DNA of 56,395 nucleotides from Clostridia bacterium (GCA_016287565.1 JAEFAM010000007.1:1-56395), one strand, 5' to 3'. Shown: positions 25,899 to 34,807, counted from the first letter of the stretch. Program-made: numbers and translations. Notes: a model not told the origin generated them from the sequence alone.

Positions 25899-26897
25899 AT
25901 GAAAAAACTGATTAGAAACGTATTGACCGCGGCGGTAGTAATGGCGCTGTTGACCTGCGCCTTTGCCGTACCATCGTTCGCCCATAAAGACGGAGGCTGC
26001 CTCGGCGACGTGCCCAGGACGGACGTTGCCGTAGAGATCGACGCCGAACGCGACAAGATCTACGATTACGGCCTCACGGTTGACGTGAAAGAAGAGAAAG
26101 ACAGGCCCGTGCTTGCCACCGGCACCGTGACGCTGCTTTATTCAGGCGGCGTGATCTACGCCTTCGCGGAAGTCACCGACAGCGACGTGCAGACGCCCAA
26201 GTCCGACGCCCGCAGCGAGTCCCCGTGGCTCACCGACTCCTTCGAGATCTTCATCAACCTGCCCAACAACAGCAACGTCAACGACGTCATGCAGTACCGC
26301 ATCGACTGTGACGGCTATCCCACCGTGTACAACAAGGCCGGGCTCAGGGCATACGGCGAAAAAGCGGCTTCCGAGTATTTCCGCTACGCCGCCAAGCGCA
26401 CCAGCTACGGCTACTGCGCCGAGTTTGCCATCCCCGCGGACGCTCCCGGGCAGGAGATCGGCGTCAATTTCCAGATCAACGACATCCACGGCGAGGAAGG
26501 CGAGCTGACCTGGGCCGTGGTCTATTCTGTGGCAATGGACGGCGGCACCGACAGCTGGTACGTGAACGTGTACCCCTACCTGTCTCTCGGCGCCTATTCT
26601 TCCGCCTCCGAATCAGGCCTCACCGTCGAAGCCACACAGGTCCCCACCGAGGTGCCCGTTGAGACGCCGGAGCCGGACGGTGAAAACGGCAACGGCAACG
26701 GTAACAGCGACGGCGGCAACAACGGCGGCGAGCAGAGCGGCAACGACAAGGCCGGCCAGCTCAGCGCCGGCGCCATCGCGGCAATCTGCGCCGGCGCGGC
26801 GGCCCTGATTGCTGCCTGCGTGATCGTGTGCATCGTGGTCAAAAAGAAGAAGGCCCAGGTCAACGAAAACAGCCAGGTCAGGGAGAAGGAAGAGTAA
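25899..26897 (+). CDS. Exported, membrane-anchored protein with CBM9-like domain
   Basis: The 332-residue protein has a classic signal peptide (cleavage likely after FAVPSFA, about 29) and a domain (about 40-215) with the CBM9/DOMON-like pattern: IYAFAEVTDSDVQTPKSDARSESPWLTDSFEIFIN, GYCAEFAIPADA, IGVNFQINDI. A Gly/Asn-rich spacer follows, then a C-terminal membrane helix (about 292-312) with KKKK stop-transfer. There is no LPXTG motif. Such domains bind sugars on the cell surface; it completes the exported glycan locus that begins at 19742. Confidence 0.75.
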   Translation: MKKLIRNVLTAAVVMALLTCAFAVPSFAHKDGGCLGDVPRTDVAVEIDAERDKIYDYGLTVDVKEEKDRPVLATGTVTLLYSGGVIYAFAEVTDSDVQTPKSDARSESPWLTDSFEIFINLPNNSNVNDVMQYRIDCDGYPTVYNKAGLRAYGEKAASEYFRYAAKRTSYGYCAEFAIPADAPGQEIGVNFQINDIHGEEGELTWAVVYSVAMDGGTDSWYVNVYPYLSLGAYSSASESGLTVEATQVPTEVPVETPEPDGENGNGNGNSDGGNNGGEQSGNDKAGQLSAGAIAAICAGAAALIAACVIVCIVVKKKKAQVNENSQVREKEE

Positions 26898-26900
26898 GGA

Positions 26901-27020
26901 AGAGTAAGGAAGAGGAAATAAGAGGAATAAAGAGGAATAAAGAGTAAGGTAGAGGAAATAAGAGGAATAAAGAGGAATAAAGAGTAAGGAAGAGGAAATA
27001 AGAGGAATAAAGAGGCAGTT
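26901..27020 (+). repeat. Purine-rich 40-bp tandem repeat
   Basis: Units start at 26901, 26941 and 26981 (AGAGTAAGG...). Each is built from 10-base words such as AGAGGAATAA, so the tract is periodic at 10 and at 40 bases. One strand is almost entirely A and G with single T residues. It starts at the stop codon of the CBM9-like gene and runs into a terminator. Confidence 0.9.
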
Positions 27021-27032
27021 TTAGGCTGAGCT

Positions 27033-27076
27033 GCCGCTCCCCGGGGCGTCCCAAGCGTGCCGGGGAGCGGCTTTTT
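27033..27076 (+). terminator. Intrinsic terminator of the surface glycan operon
   Basis: GCCGCTCCCCGG (27033-27044) pairs perfectly with CCGGGGAGCGGC (27060-27071) around a 15-base loop, followed by TTTTT. It ends the transcription unit from the propeller glycosidase to the CBM9-like gene. Confidence 0.9.
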
Positions 27077-27123
27077 ATGTGTTCGCGCCCATTTTGGGCT
27101 TAGAGGCAGCGCGGCCTTCTTTC

Positions 27124-27664
27124 AAACGCCAAGAAATCCGGGTTAAGAGGCAAAATATGGGCGTTTCTCGCTCATTTCAGGCTTCGAGGCAGCGCCACTT
27201 TCTTTCAAACGCCCAGAAATTTGGAAATAGAGGTAAAATATGGGCGTTTCTCGCTCATTTCAGGCTTCGAGACAGCGCCACCTTCTTTCAAACGCCCAGA
27301 AATTTGGAAATAGAGGTAAAATATGGGCGTTTTGCGCTCGCTTCAGATTTTGAGACAGCACCGCGCTCTTCAAAACGCCCACAAATTTGGAAAAATAGGT
27401 AAAATATGGGCGTTTTGCGCTCGCTTCAGATTTCGAGACAGCGCCGCGCTCTTCAAAGCGCCCACAAATTCGGAAAAAGAGGTAATCTATGGGCGTTTTG
27501 CGCTCGTTTCCGACTTCGAGACAGCGCCACCTTCTCTCAAATAAATAAGATTTGGGATGATGAGGAAATTTTTATGTATTTCGCGCTCATTTCGGGCTAA
27601 CAGGCGGCGCCACCTTCTCTCAAATACATAAGATTTGGGATGAGGAGGAAAATTATATGTATTT
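27124..27664 (-). repeat. Seven-unit 83-bp hairpin array (locus B, inverted relative to locus A)
   Basis: Hairpins of 43 bases start at 27124, 27207, 27290, 27373, 27456, 27539 and 27622, exactly 83 bases apart. The linker is the reverse complement of that in locus A (TCGCGCTCATTTC...GGCAGCGCCACCTTCTTTC, quoted in parts). Five hairpins have AAACGCC(C)/GGGCGTTT arms and two have AAATACATA/TATGTATTT. In the sixth, both arms are of the second type with one mismatch, so arm exchange goes with the hairpin and not with the linker. Reading frames here are artefacts of the period. Confidence 0.93.
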
Positions 27665-27729
27665 CGCGCTCGAATCTCGCTTCAAGGCAGCGCAGCCGCC
27701 TCCCGGGCGCCGGGCTCATAGCTCCCGGT

Positions 27730-27845
27730 CACGTCGTTGCCGCACCGCCCCGTGCCGATTGCCGCGGCCTTGCCGCACGAAACGTTGCCGCAGCTCCCCG
27801 CCACGTCGTTGCCGCACCGCCCCGTGCCGATTGCCGCGGCCTTGC
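27730..27845 (+). repeat. Direct repeat of 44 bp in two copies
   Basis: A 44-base GC-rich segment beginning CACGTCGTTGCCGC occurs at 27730-27773 and again at 27802-27845 (period 72). It lies between the hairpin array and the ftsK promoter. No gene is apparent. Confidence 0.85.
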
Positions 27846-27893
27846 TTCACCACTGCCCATTGCCCCTCGCCACCTCCTCCCCCCGTGTTTCAC

Positions 27894-27922
27894 TTGCAAT
27901 CCGGGGAGGGATGATGTAAAAT
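27894..27922 (+). promoter_or_regulatory. ftsK promoter
   Basis: TTGCAA (27894-27899) and TAAAAT (27917-27922) with 17-base spacing. The -35 lies in TTTCACTTG, as in the promoters at 268 and 9531. Confidence 0.75.
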
Positions 27923-27963
27923 TTAATGTGGACGAGTGAGTACTTACAGGAGGATAAAGCTTC

Positions 27964-30810
27964 GTGGCTAACACAAAGAAAAATTCAAAAGAAAAAAATA
28001 AAAAGAAGAAAAAAGGACAGGCAGATACAAGAAACAGCGGCGGATCCGGGAAGTACAATGCTTCGGGGAACGGCGCCCAGACCAGGAGCGGCGCTGCGGA
28101 AAGCGGCGGCCAGACCAGGAAGAACGGGGCCGGGAAAAAGGACGGGCAGTCAGGCGTAAGCGTGAAAGAGTCCAGGGGCAGCCGCGAGATCACGGCGGTG
28201 ATATTGGCCGCCATCGGCGTGTTCCTTATATTCTCGTTGTTCGGAAAGACCGGACAGATAGGCAGGATCGTAACTGCCGTGTTGTACGGCCTGATCGGAA
28301 AATTCGTCACCATCGTATTGCTGGTGATGTTGTTCGTGTTGGCGTTTACGGTGCTGAGAGGCACTTCGAAGAGCATCTTTTCACTGAAAAACTGCCTGTT
28401 GTTCGGGTTTATGCTGCTGATGCTGGCGGCAATGATACACACGTTCGCGTACAGCGTGGAGCGGTACGAGGGCAAGAAATTTTTCGACATCGTGACGACG
28501 CTGTGGACCGAGCAGCAGAAGGGCGGCGGAGTCATCGGCGGCCTTATAAGCGTTGGCCTGCAGAAGCTGGTGGCAAGGCCCGGCACCTTAATTATACTGA
28601 TCCCCGCCACGCTGATCCTGGCAATGGTGCTGTTCTCGTTGTCCCTGGTAAGGGCCGGAAAGACGGTGGCCAATATCGGTGGCAAGTTCGGTAAGTGGGT
28701 CTCGGGAGTCGTGGGGCGGTTTAAGAAGTCCGACGAGGAGAAGGAGCTCAAGCGGCTGGAGGCCCAGGAGCGAGCAAGGAAGAAAGAGGAGATCAAGGCC
28801 CAGGAAGCGGCCAATGCGGAGAAGAAGGAGAACGCGGAGAGGGCCAGGGCGGAAGCCCGCGAGGCCGAGCGGAACCGGGACGGCAACGGCGAGACCGGCG
28901 ACAACGGCGAGATCATCGACGATATCGACGGCTATTTCGACGAGCCGGGCGGGGACGTTTCGGATGAACATATAGAACTGGTGAGCGCCAGGGGCAGGAA
29001 ACGTGAAGTGTTCCTCCGGGATCTGGAGAAGCAGAAGGAGCAACACAGGGCCCAGGAGCGAAAGATCATGTCTCAGGAGGATGACGATTTTGAGGCGGGC
29101 GCAGCGGCAGGCGTCGGCGCTGCCACAGGAATTGCAGCCGCATCTGCAGGCGCTTCGGGAGCCTCCGGCGCAGGAGATGGAGACGGAGATTACGATGGCG
29201 ATTACGAGACGCGCCACGGCTACGATCCCGATATGGCTTTCCCGGACAACGTTCCGGAGATCGACCGCAGGGAGCATCTGCCGGAGACCGACGCCACCAT
29301 TCCTACCAAGGTGCCTTCCAAGAGCGAAGAGATCAGGGTAGTCACGTGCAACGAAGAGGCGGAATATGAATTGCCGCCCCACGAAATATTGAGAAGCATC
29401 GAGGCGGACGATTCCGACGTGCTGGAACAGGAAAAGAACGCCAAATTGACCGCGCGGAAACTGGAAGACGTGATGCGCAGCTTCGGCATAGAAGCCAGGG
29501 TCATCAGGATATCCATCGGTTCTACCGTGACCATGTTCGAGCTTCAGCCCCAGTCGGGCGTAAAAGTCAGCAGGATCAAGAACCTGTCCGACGACATTGC
29601 CCTTAACCTGGCGGCCTCAGGAGTCAGGATACTGGCGCCCATCCCGGGCAAGGCGGCCATCGGCATCGAGGTGCCCAACGAAGACAGGCGCACGGTCTAC
29701 CTGAAAGAGCTGGTGGAATCCGATGCGTTCCAGAACCACCGCTCCAAGCTGGCGTTCTGCCTGGGCGAAGACATATCCGGCAATCCCATCATAGCGGACA
29801 TCGCCCGGATGCCTCACGTGCTCATCGCAGGCACCACCGGCGCCGGCAAGAGCGTCTGCATCAACTGCATTATTATGAGCCTGCTGTACCGCTGCAGCCC
29901 CAACGACGTGCGCCTGATCATGATCGACCCGAAAGTGGTGGAACTGCAGGTGTACAACAGCATCCCGCACCTGCTGATACCCGTTGTCACGGAGCCCAGA
30001 AAAGCGGCTGCGGCCCTTTCCTGGACGGTCCAGGAGATGGAGAACAGGTACCGCCAGTTCGCCAAATACAACCTGAGAGACATCAACGCGTACAACGATT
30101 TCGCGCCGGAGCACGGGCTCCCGCGGATGCCCAGGATAGTCATAATCATCGACGAGCTGGCCGATCTGATGATGGTGGTCAGGGACTCGGTGGAAGAGGC
30201 GATCAACAGGATCGCTCAGAAGGCGAGAGCCGCGGGCATGCACCTGATCGTCGCCACGCAGAGGCCTTCCGTTGACGTCATCACAGGCCTTATCAAGGCC
30301 AATATTCCTTCCAGGATCGCGTTTACCGTTTCCTCCGTGGTGGATTCCAAGACCATACTGGATTACGGCGGCGCTGAGAAGCTGCTGGGCAGGGGAGACA
30401 TGCTCTACCATCCCGTTGACTTTATGAAGCCTCTCCGTGTCCAGGGCGGTTTCGTTTCGGACACTGAGATCGAGGAGACGGTGGATTTCTTAAGGACCCA
30501 GAAGCAGGATTCCAGGGAAGACGAGCAGATCTCCAGCGACATCAACAACGCCAGGCCCGTGGAGAAACCGGGGCGTTCCGGCAGGCTCGCGGACCCGGAT
30601 ACCGGGGACGGAGATCCCATGCTGGCGGACGCGGTGGACATCGCCATCGAGACCAAGCAGATATCCGCTTCCTTCCTGCAGAGGAAGCTGGGGCTGGGCT
30701 ACAGCAGGGCGTCGAGGCTCATCGACCAGATGGAAGAAAAGGGCTACATCAGCGCAAGGGACGGCAACAACCCGCGCAAGGTGCTCATCAGCATAAATCC
30801 TTTGAGATGA
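27964..30810 (+). CDS. ftsK: DNA translocase FtsK/SpoIIIE
   Basis: This is a membrane-anchored motor that pumps chromosomal DNA through the closing septum or into the forespore. The 948-residue protein starts at GTG 27964 behind AGGAGG. A Lys/Gly-rich N-terminus and about four membrane segments (roughly 75-235) are followed by a long Lys/Glu coiled-coil and acidic linker (about 250-470). The alpha/beta motor has Walker A GTTGAGKS near 623 and Walker B VIIIDELADLMMV, with FtsK signatures APIPGKAAIGIEVPN and LIVATQRPSVDVITGLIKANIPSRIAF. The gamma winged-helix (QRKLGLGYSRASRLIDQMEEKGYI) recognises polar DNA motifs. Whether it serves division or sporulation cannot be told here. Confidence 0.95.
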   Translation: MANTKKNSKEKNKKKKKGQADTRNSGGSGKYNASGNGAQTRSGAAESGGQTRKNGAGKKDGQSGVSVKESRGSREITAVILAAIGVFLIFSLFGKTGQIGRIVTAVLYGLIGKFVTIVLLVMLFVLAFTVLRGTSKSIFSLKNCLLFGFMLLMLAAMIHTFAYSVERYEGKKFFDIVTTLWTEQQKGGGVIGGLISVGLQKLVARPGTLIILIPATLILAMVLFSLSLVRAGKTVANIGGKFGKWVSGVVGRFKKSDEEKELKRLEAQERARKKEEIKAQEAANAEKKENAERARAEAREAERNRDGNGETGDNGEIIDDIDGYFDEPGGDVSDEHIELVSARGRKREVFLRDLEKQKEQHRAQERKIMSQEDDDFEAGAAAGVGAATGIAAASAGASGASGAGDGDGDYDGDYETRHGYDPDMAFPDNVPEIDRREHLPETDATIPTKVPSKSEEIRVVTCNEEAEYELPPHEILRSIEADDSDVLEQEKNAKLTARKLEDVMRSFGIEARVIRISIGSTVTMFELQPQSGVKVSRIKNLSDDIALNLAASGVRILAPIPGKAAIGIEVPNEDRRTVYLKELVESDAFQNHRSKLAFCLGEDISGNPIIADIARMPHVLIAGTTGAGKSVCINCIIMSLLYRCSPNDVRLIMIDPKVVELQVYNSIPHLLIPVVTEPRKAAAALSWTVQEMENRYRQFAKYNLRDINAYNDFAPEHGLPRMPRIVIIIDELADLMMVVRDSVEEAINRIAQKARAAGMHLIVATQRPSVDVITGLIKANIPSRIAFTVSSVVDSKTILDYGGAEKLLGRGDMLYHPVDFMKPLRVQGGFVSDTEIEETVDFLRTQKQDSREDEQISSDINNARPVEKPGRSGRLADPDTGDGDPMLADAVDIAIETKQISASFLQRKLGLGYSRASRLIDQMEEKGYISARDGNNPRKVLISINPLR

Positions 30811-30873
30811 CAGCCGGTCCGGCGGCAGGGCGTTTGCCGGGACCGCCGGTACGGACGATCGAATTTTACAGCT

Positions 30874-31959
30874 ATGAAAAATATGGATAATAATATTTGC
30901 GGATCCCTTTCGGGAAACTTTTACGGCCCGGGCACCTTCCCGGTGTTCGACGCTCATTGCGACACATTGACCGGTTTCGACACGGAAAAATACGACCTTT
31001 ATACGGCGCCGACACATTACAACGTGCGCAAGCAGTGCATGTACGGCCGGTACGTCCAGGTAGTCGACATCTGGGTGGACAGCGCCAGGCACGATACGGA
31101 CGGGCGGGTAGAAAAATACATCGACGAATTTCACAGGCAGTTGACCGCGCTGGAACGGATCGGGAAGGACAATGATTTTGCCCCCGTCCATATCACCACC
31201 GCCGGTCAATTGCGGGCGTTTTACGATACGGGCCGCACCGGTATCGACGGCAAGAAGGAAGCTCTCGCGGGGCTGATCCTCGGCATCGAAGGGGGAGAAT
31301 GCATCGACGGCGACGCGGCTCCTTTCCGTGAGAGGGGAGAATTCCCGAGGCTGAAAGAACTGTTCGGCAAGGGCGTCCGGCTGATCACGCTCACCTGGAA
31401 CACGCCCAACAATATGAGCGACACCAACTGCGCTGCCAGAGAGCCCGCGGGACTCACGGACTTCGGAAGAGCGGCGGTCAGGGAAATGAACCGGCTGGGC
31501 ATAGTTGTCGACCTTTCACATATCTCCGACAAGGGATTCTGGGACACGCTTTCCGTGACGGAGAAGCCTGTGGTGGCATCCCATTCGGACTCCAGGGAAC
31601 TCTGTCCTCATTCCAGGAACCTCACGGACGACATGTTCCGGGCGCTAATAAAGAACGGCGGCGTCACGGGCATCAACTTCTGCACCTCCTTCCTGGGAGG
31701 CTCCGCGGACGTGGAAATGATGCTGAAACATATTGACCGGTTCTGCGCCCTGGGAGGCGTGAAAAACGTGGGGATCGGGTCCGATCTCGACGGGATAGAA
31801 GTATTGCCCGGAGGCATCGACGGGGCCGAAAGCCTGTATAAAATATTTGACGGACTGCTTAGAATGAATTATACTGAGGACCAGGTCCGGGGCATCGCGT
31901 ACGGAAACTTCCAGCGCGTCTTCGAAGAGGCCCTTCCGGACCCAGAGGCATCGAAATGA
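30874..31959 (+). CDS. Membrane dipeptidase-type zinc peptidase (M19)
   Basis: This peptidase family hydrolyses dipeptides, often with a D-residue at the C-terminal side, which suits recycling of cell-wall peptides. The 361-residue protein has the metal ligands His28 and Asp30 in DAHCDT, the bridging Glu in GIEGGECIDGD, and His residues in VDLSHISDKGFWD and VVASHSDSRELCPHSRNLTDD. No signal peptide is present, so it is cytoplasmic like other bacterial M19 enzymes. Its last four bases overlap the next start (ATGA). It follows ftsK after 63 bases with only a weak ribosome site. Confidence 0.9.
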   Translation: MKNMDNNICGSLSGNFYGPGTFPVFDAHCDTLTGFDTEKYDLYTAPTHYNVRKQCMYGRYVQVVDIWVDSARHDTDGRVEKYIDEFHRQLTALERIGKDNDFAPVHITTAGQLRAFYDTGRTGIDGKKEALAGLILGIEGGECIDGDAAPFRERGEFPRLKELFGKGVRLITLTWNTPNNMSDTNCAAREPAGLTDFGRAAVREMNRLGIVVDLSHISDKGFWDTLSVTEKPVVASHSDSRELCPHSRNLTDDMFRALIKNGGVTGINFCTSFLGGSADVEMMLKHIDRFCALGGVKNVGIGSDLDGIEVLPGGIDGAESLYKIFDGLLRMNYTEDQVRGIAYGNFQRVFEEALPDPEASK

Positions 31960-33131
31960 CGAAAGATAACGGCCGCGGCAGCGGCGGCGCACGAAACGAA
32001 AAAAAGTCTTCCGCAGGCAGAAAAGTGCTTAAGATACTGGGACGCCTGGGGATATGTTTTCTTACCCTCCTGCTGGTGCTGGTGATAGGCATCATAGGCA
32101 CTTTAATGGTGGTATATTACGGACCTTCCACTTCCGCCAGAGACCGGGTGGTGCTCACGGTCACCGAGACCAGCGCCGGTTACATACTGGCTACCTGGTT
32201 CCTTCCCAAATCCACTATAGAGGAGATCCAGCGGAACAATACGGTGGTGGAGTCCGGAGACGTGACCAACACGTCGCTGATCAAGATCCCGGGCAGCAGC
32301 ACTAAAAAGGGCACCGATCCCGAAGACCCGGAGGCCACCGGCAGCCCCGAGACCGGAGAGAACCCTGACGATCCCGAATACGATATCAACAAAACCGAAC
32401 TCATAGACATCACGGGCAAGACGTACCGCGGCAAGCTCCTCATAGTCTACAATCCCAAGCGCGTGTTCATAGGCACCCCCGAGGCCTACGGCGAAGATAA
32501 AAAAGGCGTCACCACCATCAATATGGTCAGGGAGGCCAACGCCATGTACGGCATCAACGGAGGCGGTTTCTACGACACGGGCAACGGCAACGGCGGCGTT
32601 CCCACGGGCAGGGACAATTCTCCCGGCATCGTCATTTCCAGGGGAAAGCTGATGTGGGGATACAAGAGCAGCACCTACGAGATCATCGGCATCAACCGGG
32701 ACGGCATACTGGTGCTGGGCAAGATGACGGGCCAGCAGGCGCTGGACAGCGGCATCGTGGAAGCGCTGAATTTCGGGCCGTACCTGGTGGTCAACGGCGA
32801 GCCCTGCGTCGTCCAGGGGTACACGGAGAGCAGCCTGAATCCCAGATCCGCCATCGGCCAGAGGGCAGACGGGGCAATGCTTCTGCTCACCATTGACGGA
32901 CGCCAGCCCACCAGCGTGGGAGCCTCCTACGAAGACCTGATCGAAATAATGATGAGGTACGGGGCGGTCAACGCGGCGAACCTTGACGGCGGTTCTTCCA
33001 CTTATATGGTGCAGAACGCCGAGGACGAAAACGACCCTCAGATAATCACGCAGTGCGCGTCTTTATATAATCCCAGGAAGATGGCCACGTCCATACTCGT
33101 GTCACGGGTAGAAGACACTCCGGAGGATTGA
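31956..33131 (+). CDS. Phosphodiester glycosidase-domain (NAGPA-like) membrane protein
   Basis: The 391-residue protein has a basic N-terminus, one membrane segment (about 28-52), an acidic linker and an extracytoplasmic NAGPA/DUF2233-type domain. Motifs include AMYGINGGGFYDTGNGNGG, SAIGQRADGAMLLLTIDGRQ and GAVNAANLDGGSSTYMV. The domain is named for the enzyme that uncovers mannose-6-phosphate. In Bacillota similar proteins act on cell-surface glycans or glycan-phosphodiesters, including wall polymers; the substrate here is unknown. It is translationally coupled to the M19 dipeptidase upstream and followed by an unknown membrane protein with a 2-base gap. Confidence 0.88.
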   Translation: MTKDNGRGSGGARNEKKSSAGRKVLKILGRLGICFLTLLLVLVIGIIGTLMVVYYGPSTSARDRVVLTVTETSAGYILATWFLPKSTIEEIQRNNTVVESGDVTNTSLIKIPGSSTKKGTDPEDPEATGSPETGENPDDPEYDINKTELIDITGKTYRGKLLIVYNPKRVFIGTPEAYGEDKKGVTTINMVREANAMYGINGGGFYDTGNGNGGVPTGRDNSPGIVISRGKLMWGYKSSTYEIIGINRDGILVLGKMTGQQALDSGIVEALNFGPYLVVNGEPCVVQGYTESSLNPRSAIGQRADGAMLLLTIDGRQPTSVGASYEDLIEIMMRYGAVNAANLDGGSSTYMVQNAEDENDPQIITQCASLYNPRKMATSILVSRVEDTPED

Positions 33132-33133
33132 CG

Positions 33134-34807
33134 ATGGAGCGGAGCGGGACCGGAAACGCGAAAAGCGGCAAGGCAGGCAGGAAGAAGCTCAGCAAGTTCT
33201 GGACGGGACTGCTGATATTCGTGCTGGTGTGCTTCGTTGCCATTCTTATATTTTTGATCTGGTTTTTCAACTGGCTGGCCGATTACGAGAACAGCGACCG
33301 CCATCACGTGGCGGAACGGATGGTAGCGCTCTGCGACGCCGGGGACTACGGCACTGTGGCGGGCATGACCGACGTGGTGCTGTCGGGGCTGGAGTCTCAG
33401 GACGTTTACGCCGAGGAGATCGGCAAGCTGATGCGTGGCAAGACAATCACGTACCAGAAGGCGTTCTCCTACGACAGGTTCGAGAAGCCGATCTACAAGA
33501 TCCTGGCGGACGGCGAGTACGTGTGCAAGCTGGTACTAAAGAAGGACGGAAAGTCCAAGTACAATTTCGATACCTACGCGCCTGATTATTTCACGGCATT
33601 CGATTTCGGCGTGGGCAGTGTGGCGTTCCTGATACCTGATTACTATACGGTGTATTGCAACGGAAAGCTGCTGGACGAGAAATTTATTGTCCAGGAAGGG
33701 CTGAATCCGGAGCTCCTGAAGTACGCCCTGGTGGATACGGACGGGCACGCATTGACGAAGTACGAGGTAACGGGACTCACGTCAAGGTGCGAGATCGTTG
33801 CCGCGGACAAATACGGAGGCAGCGTGACTCTTACGGAGCACGGAGGCGTTTACTCGGCGGAATTCCGGTCGATGCGCTTCAGCGTTCCTTCGGGAGTGAC
33901 CGTCTACGTGGGAGACGTGAGGCTGGGGGACCGGTACGTTACGGAAGGTTTCGACGATTCCGGAAGCGGCGCAGGAGCGGCCGCGGGAGAGGGGACCTTC
34001 GCGCCTCTGCTCTATTCGGGCTCGTCGATGAGCGGGTACGTGAATTACAGAGTGGATTACGTGAGCCCCGATCTGAACTACCGCGCGGTTGACGCGGAAG
34101 GTGCGGAAGTGGAATTGAGGCTGGGCTCGGACGGCGTGTACAGGACGGGAGTCACGGAGTACGCGGTGACGGTGCCGGAAGGCTGGAAAGTCACGGCGGG
34201 GGACGTGGAATTGTCCGGTTCCGAAAAATGGATCTCCGAACGGGGCGCGGCGGTGGCGGAACTGTCAACGATCCTCGAAAAATATCTGCCTTCTCGGCCC
34301 ACGATGTGCACTTATAAATTCTCCGTGATCGGAGACAGCAGCGCTCCGGAGATCAAGCTGGTCAACGCGCTGGGCGACGTACAGGTACTTTCCGAGGGCC
34401 CGGACAACACCTTCGTGTACGATTTCGTGGTGGACAACGACGTGCCGGAACTGACCAAGCTGGCGGTCTCCCGGACGAAGAGCTACGCCGAATATATCAC
34501 CAACGATATGCTCCACGACGAGTTCATGGCAATGATCCTGGAAGATCAGCCGATGTATTCCGAGCTGACGGACAACCCGTATTATTTCTACACGGGCCAC
34601 AAGAAGCACTGGTTCGAGAACGAGTCCTGGGAAGACCTCAGGGTCTATTCCGAGAACTGCTTCTCCTGCGAAGTAAAATTCGATTATTATATCGGCCAGA
34701 TCAAGACGGACGCCAATTTCGTGAAGATGCTGCCGCTGGACATCCGCTTCTGGTTCGTGAAGTACGAGGGAAGCTGGTATATGGCGGACTGGGAGATCAG
34801 CAGCTGA
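33134..34807 (+). CDS. Unknown membrane-anchored extracytoplasmic protein
   Basis: I do not recognise this protein. It has 557 residues from ATG 33134, which follows CGGAGG. The N-terminus is basic, one membrane segment spans about 25-50 (GLLIFVLVCFVAILIFLIWFFNWL), and the rest is predicted outside. The outer part contains repeated beta-rich units with 'VTVYVGDVRLGDRYV', 'VTVPEGWKVTAGDVELSG' and 'YYTVYCNGKLLDEKFI'. These look like small sandwich domains displaying a 'name-able' loop, similar in style to TcaA-type proteins, but I cannot confirm homology. It ends the ftsK-M19-NAGPA run and precedes a bidirectional terminator. Confidence 0.7.
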   Translation: MERSGTGNAKSGKAGRKKLSKFWTGLLIFVLVCFVAILIFLIWFFNWLADYENSDRHHVAERMVALCDAGDYGTVAGMTDVVLSGLESQDVYAEEIGKLMRGKTITYQKAFSYDRFEKPIYKILADGEYVCKLVLKKDGKSKYNFDTYAPDYFTAFDFGVGSVAFLIPDYYTVYCNGKLLDEKFIVQEGLNPELLKYALVDTDGHALTKYEVTGLTSRCEIVAADKYGGSVTLTEHGGVYSAEFRSMRFSVPSGVTVYVGDVRLGDRYVTEGFDDSGSGAGAAAGEGTFAPLLYSGSSMSGYVNYRVDYVSPDLNYRAVDAEGAEVELRLGSDGVYRTGVTEYAVTVPEGWKVTAGDVELSGSEKWISERGAAVAELSTILEKYLPSRPTMCTYKFSVIGDSSAPEIKLVNALGDVQVLSEGPDNTFVYDFVVDNDVPELTKLAVSRTKSYAEYITNDMLHDEFMAMILEDQPMYSELTDNPYYFYTGHKKHWFENESWEDLRVYSENCFSCEVKFDYYIGQIKTDANFVKMLPLDIRFWFVKYEGSWYMADWEISS

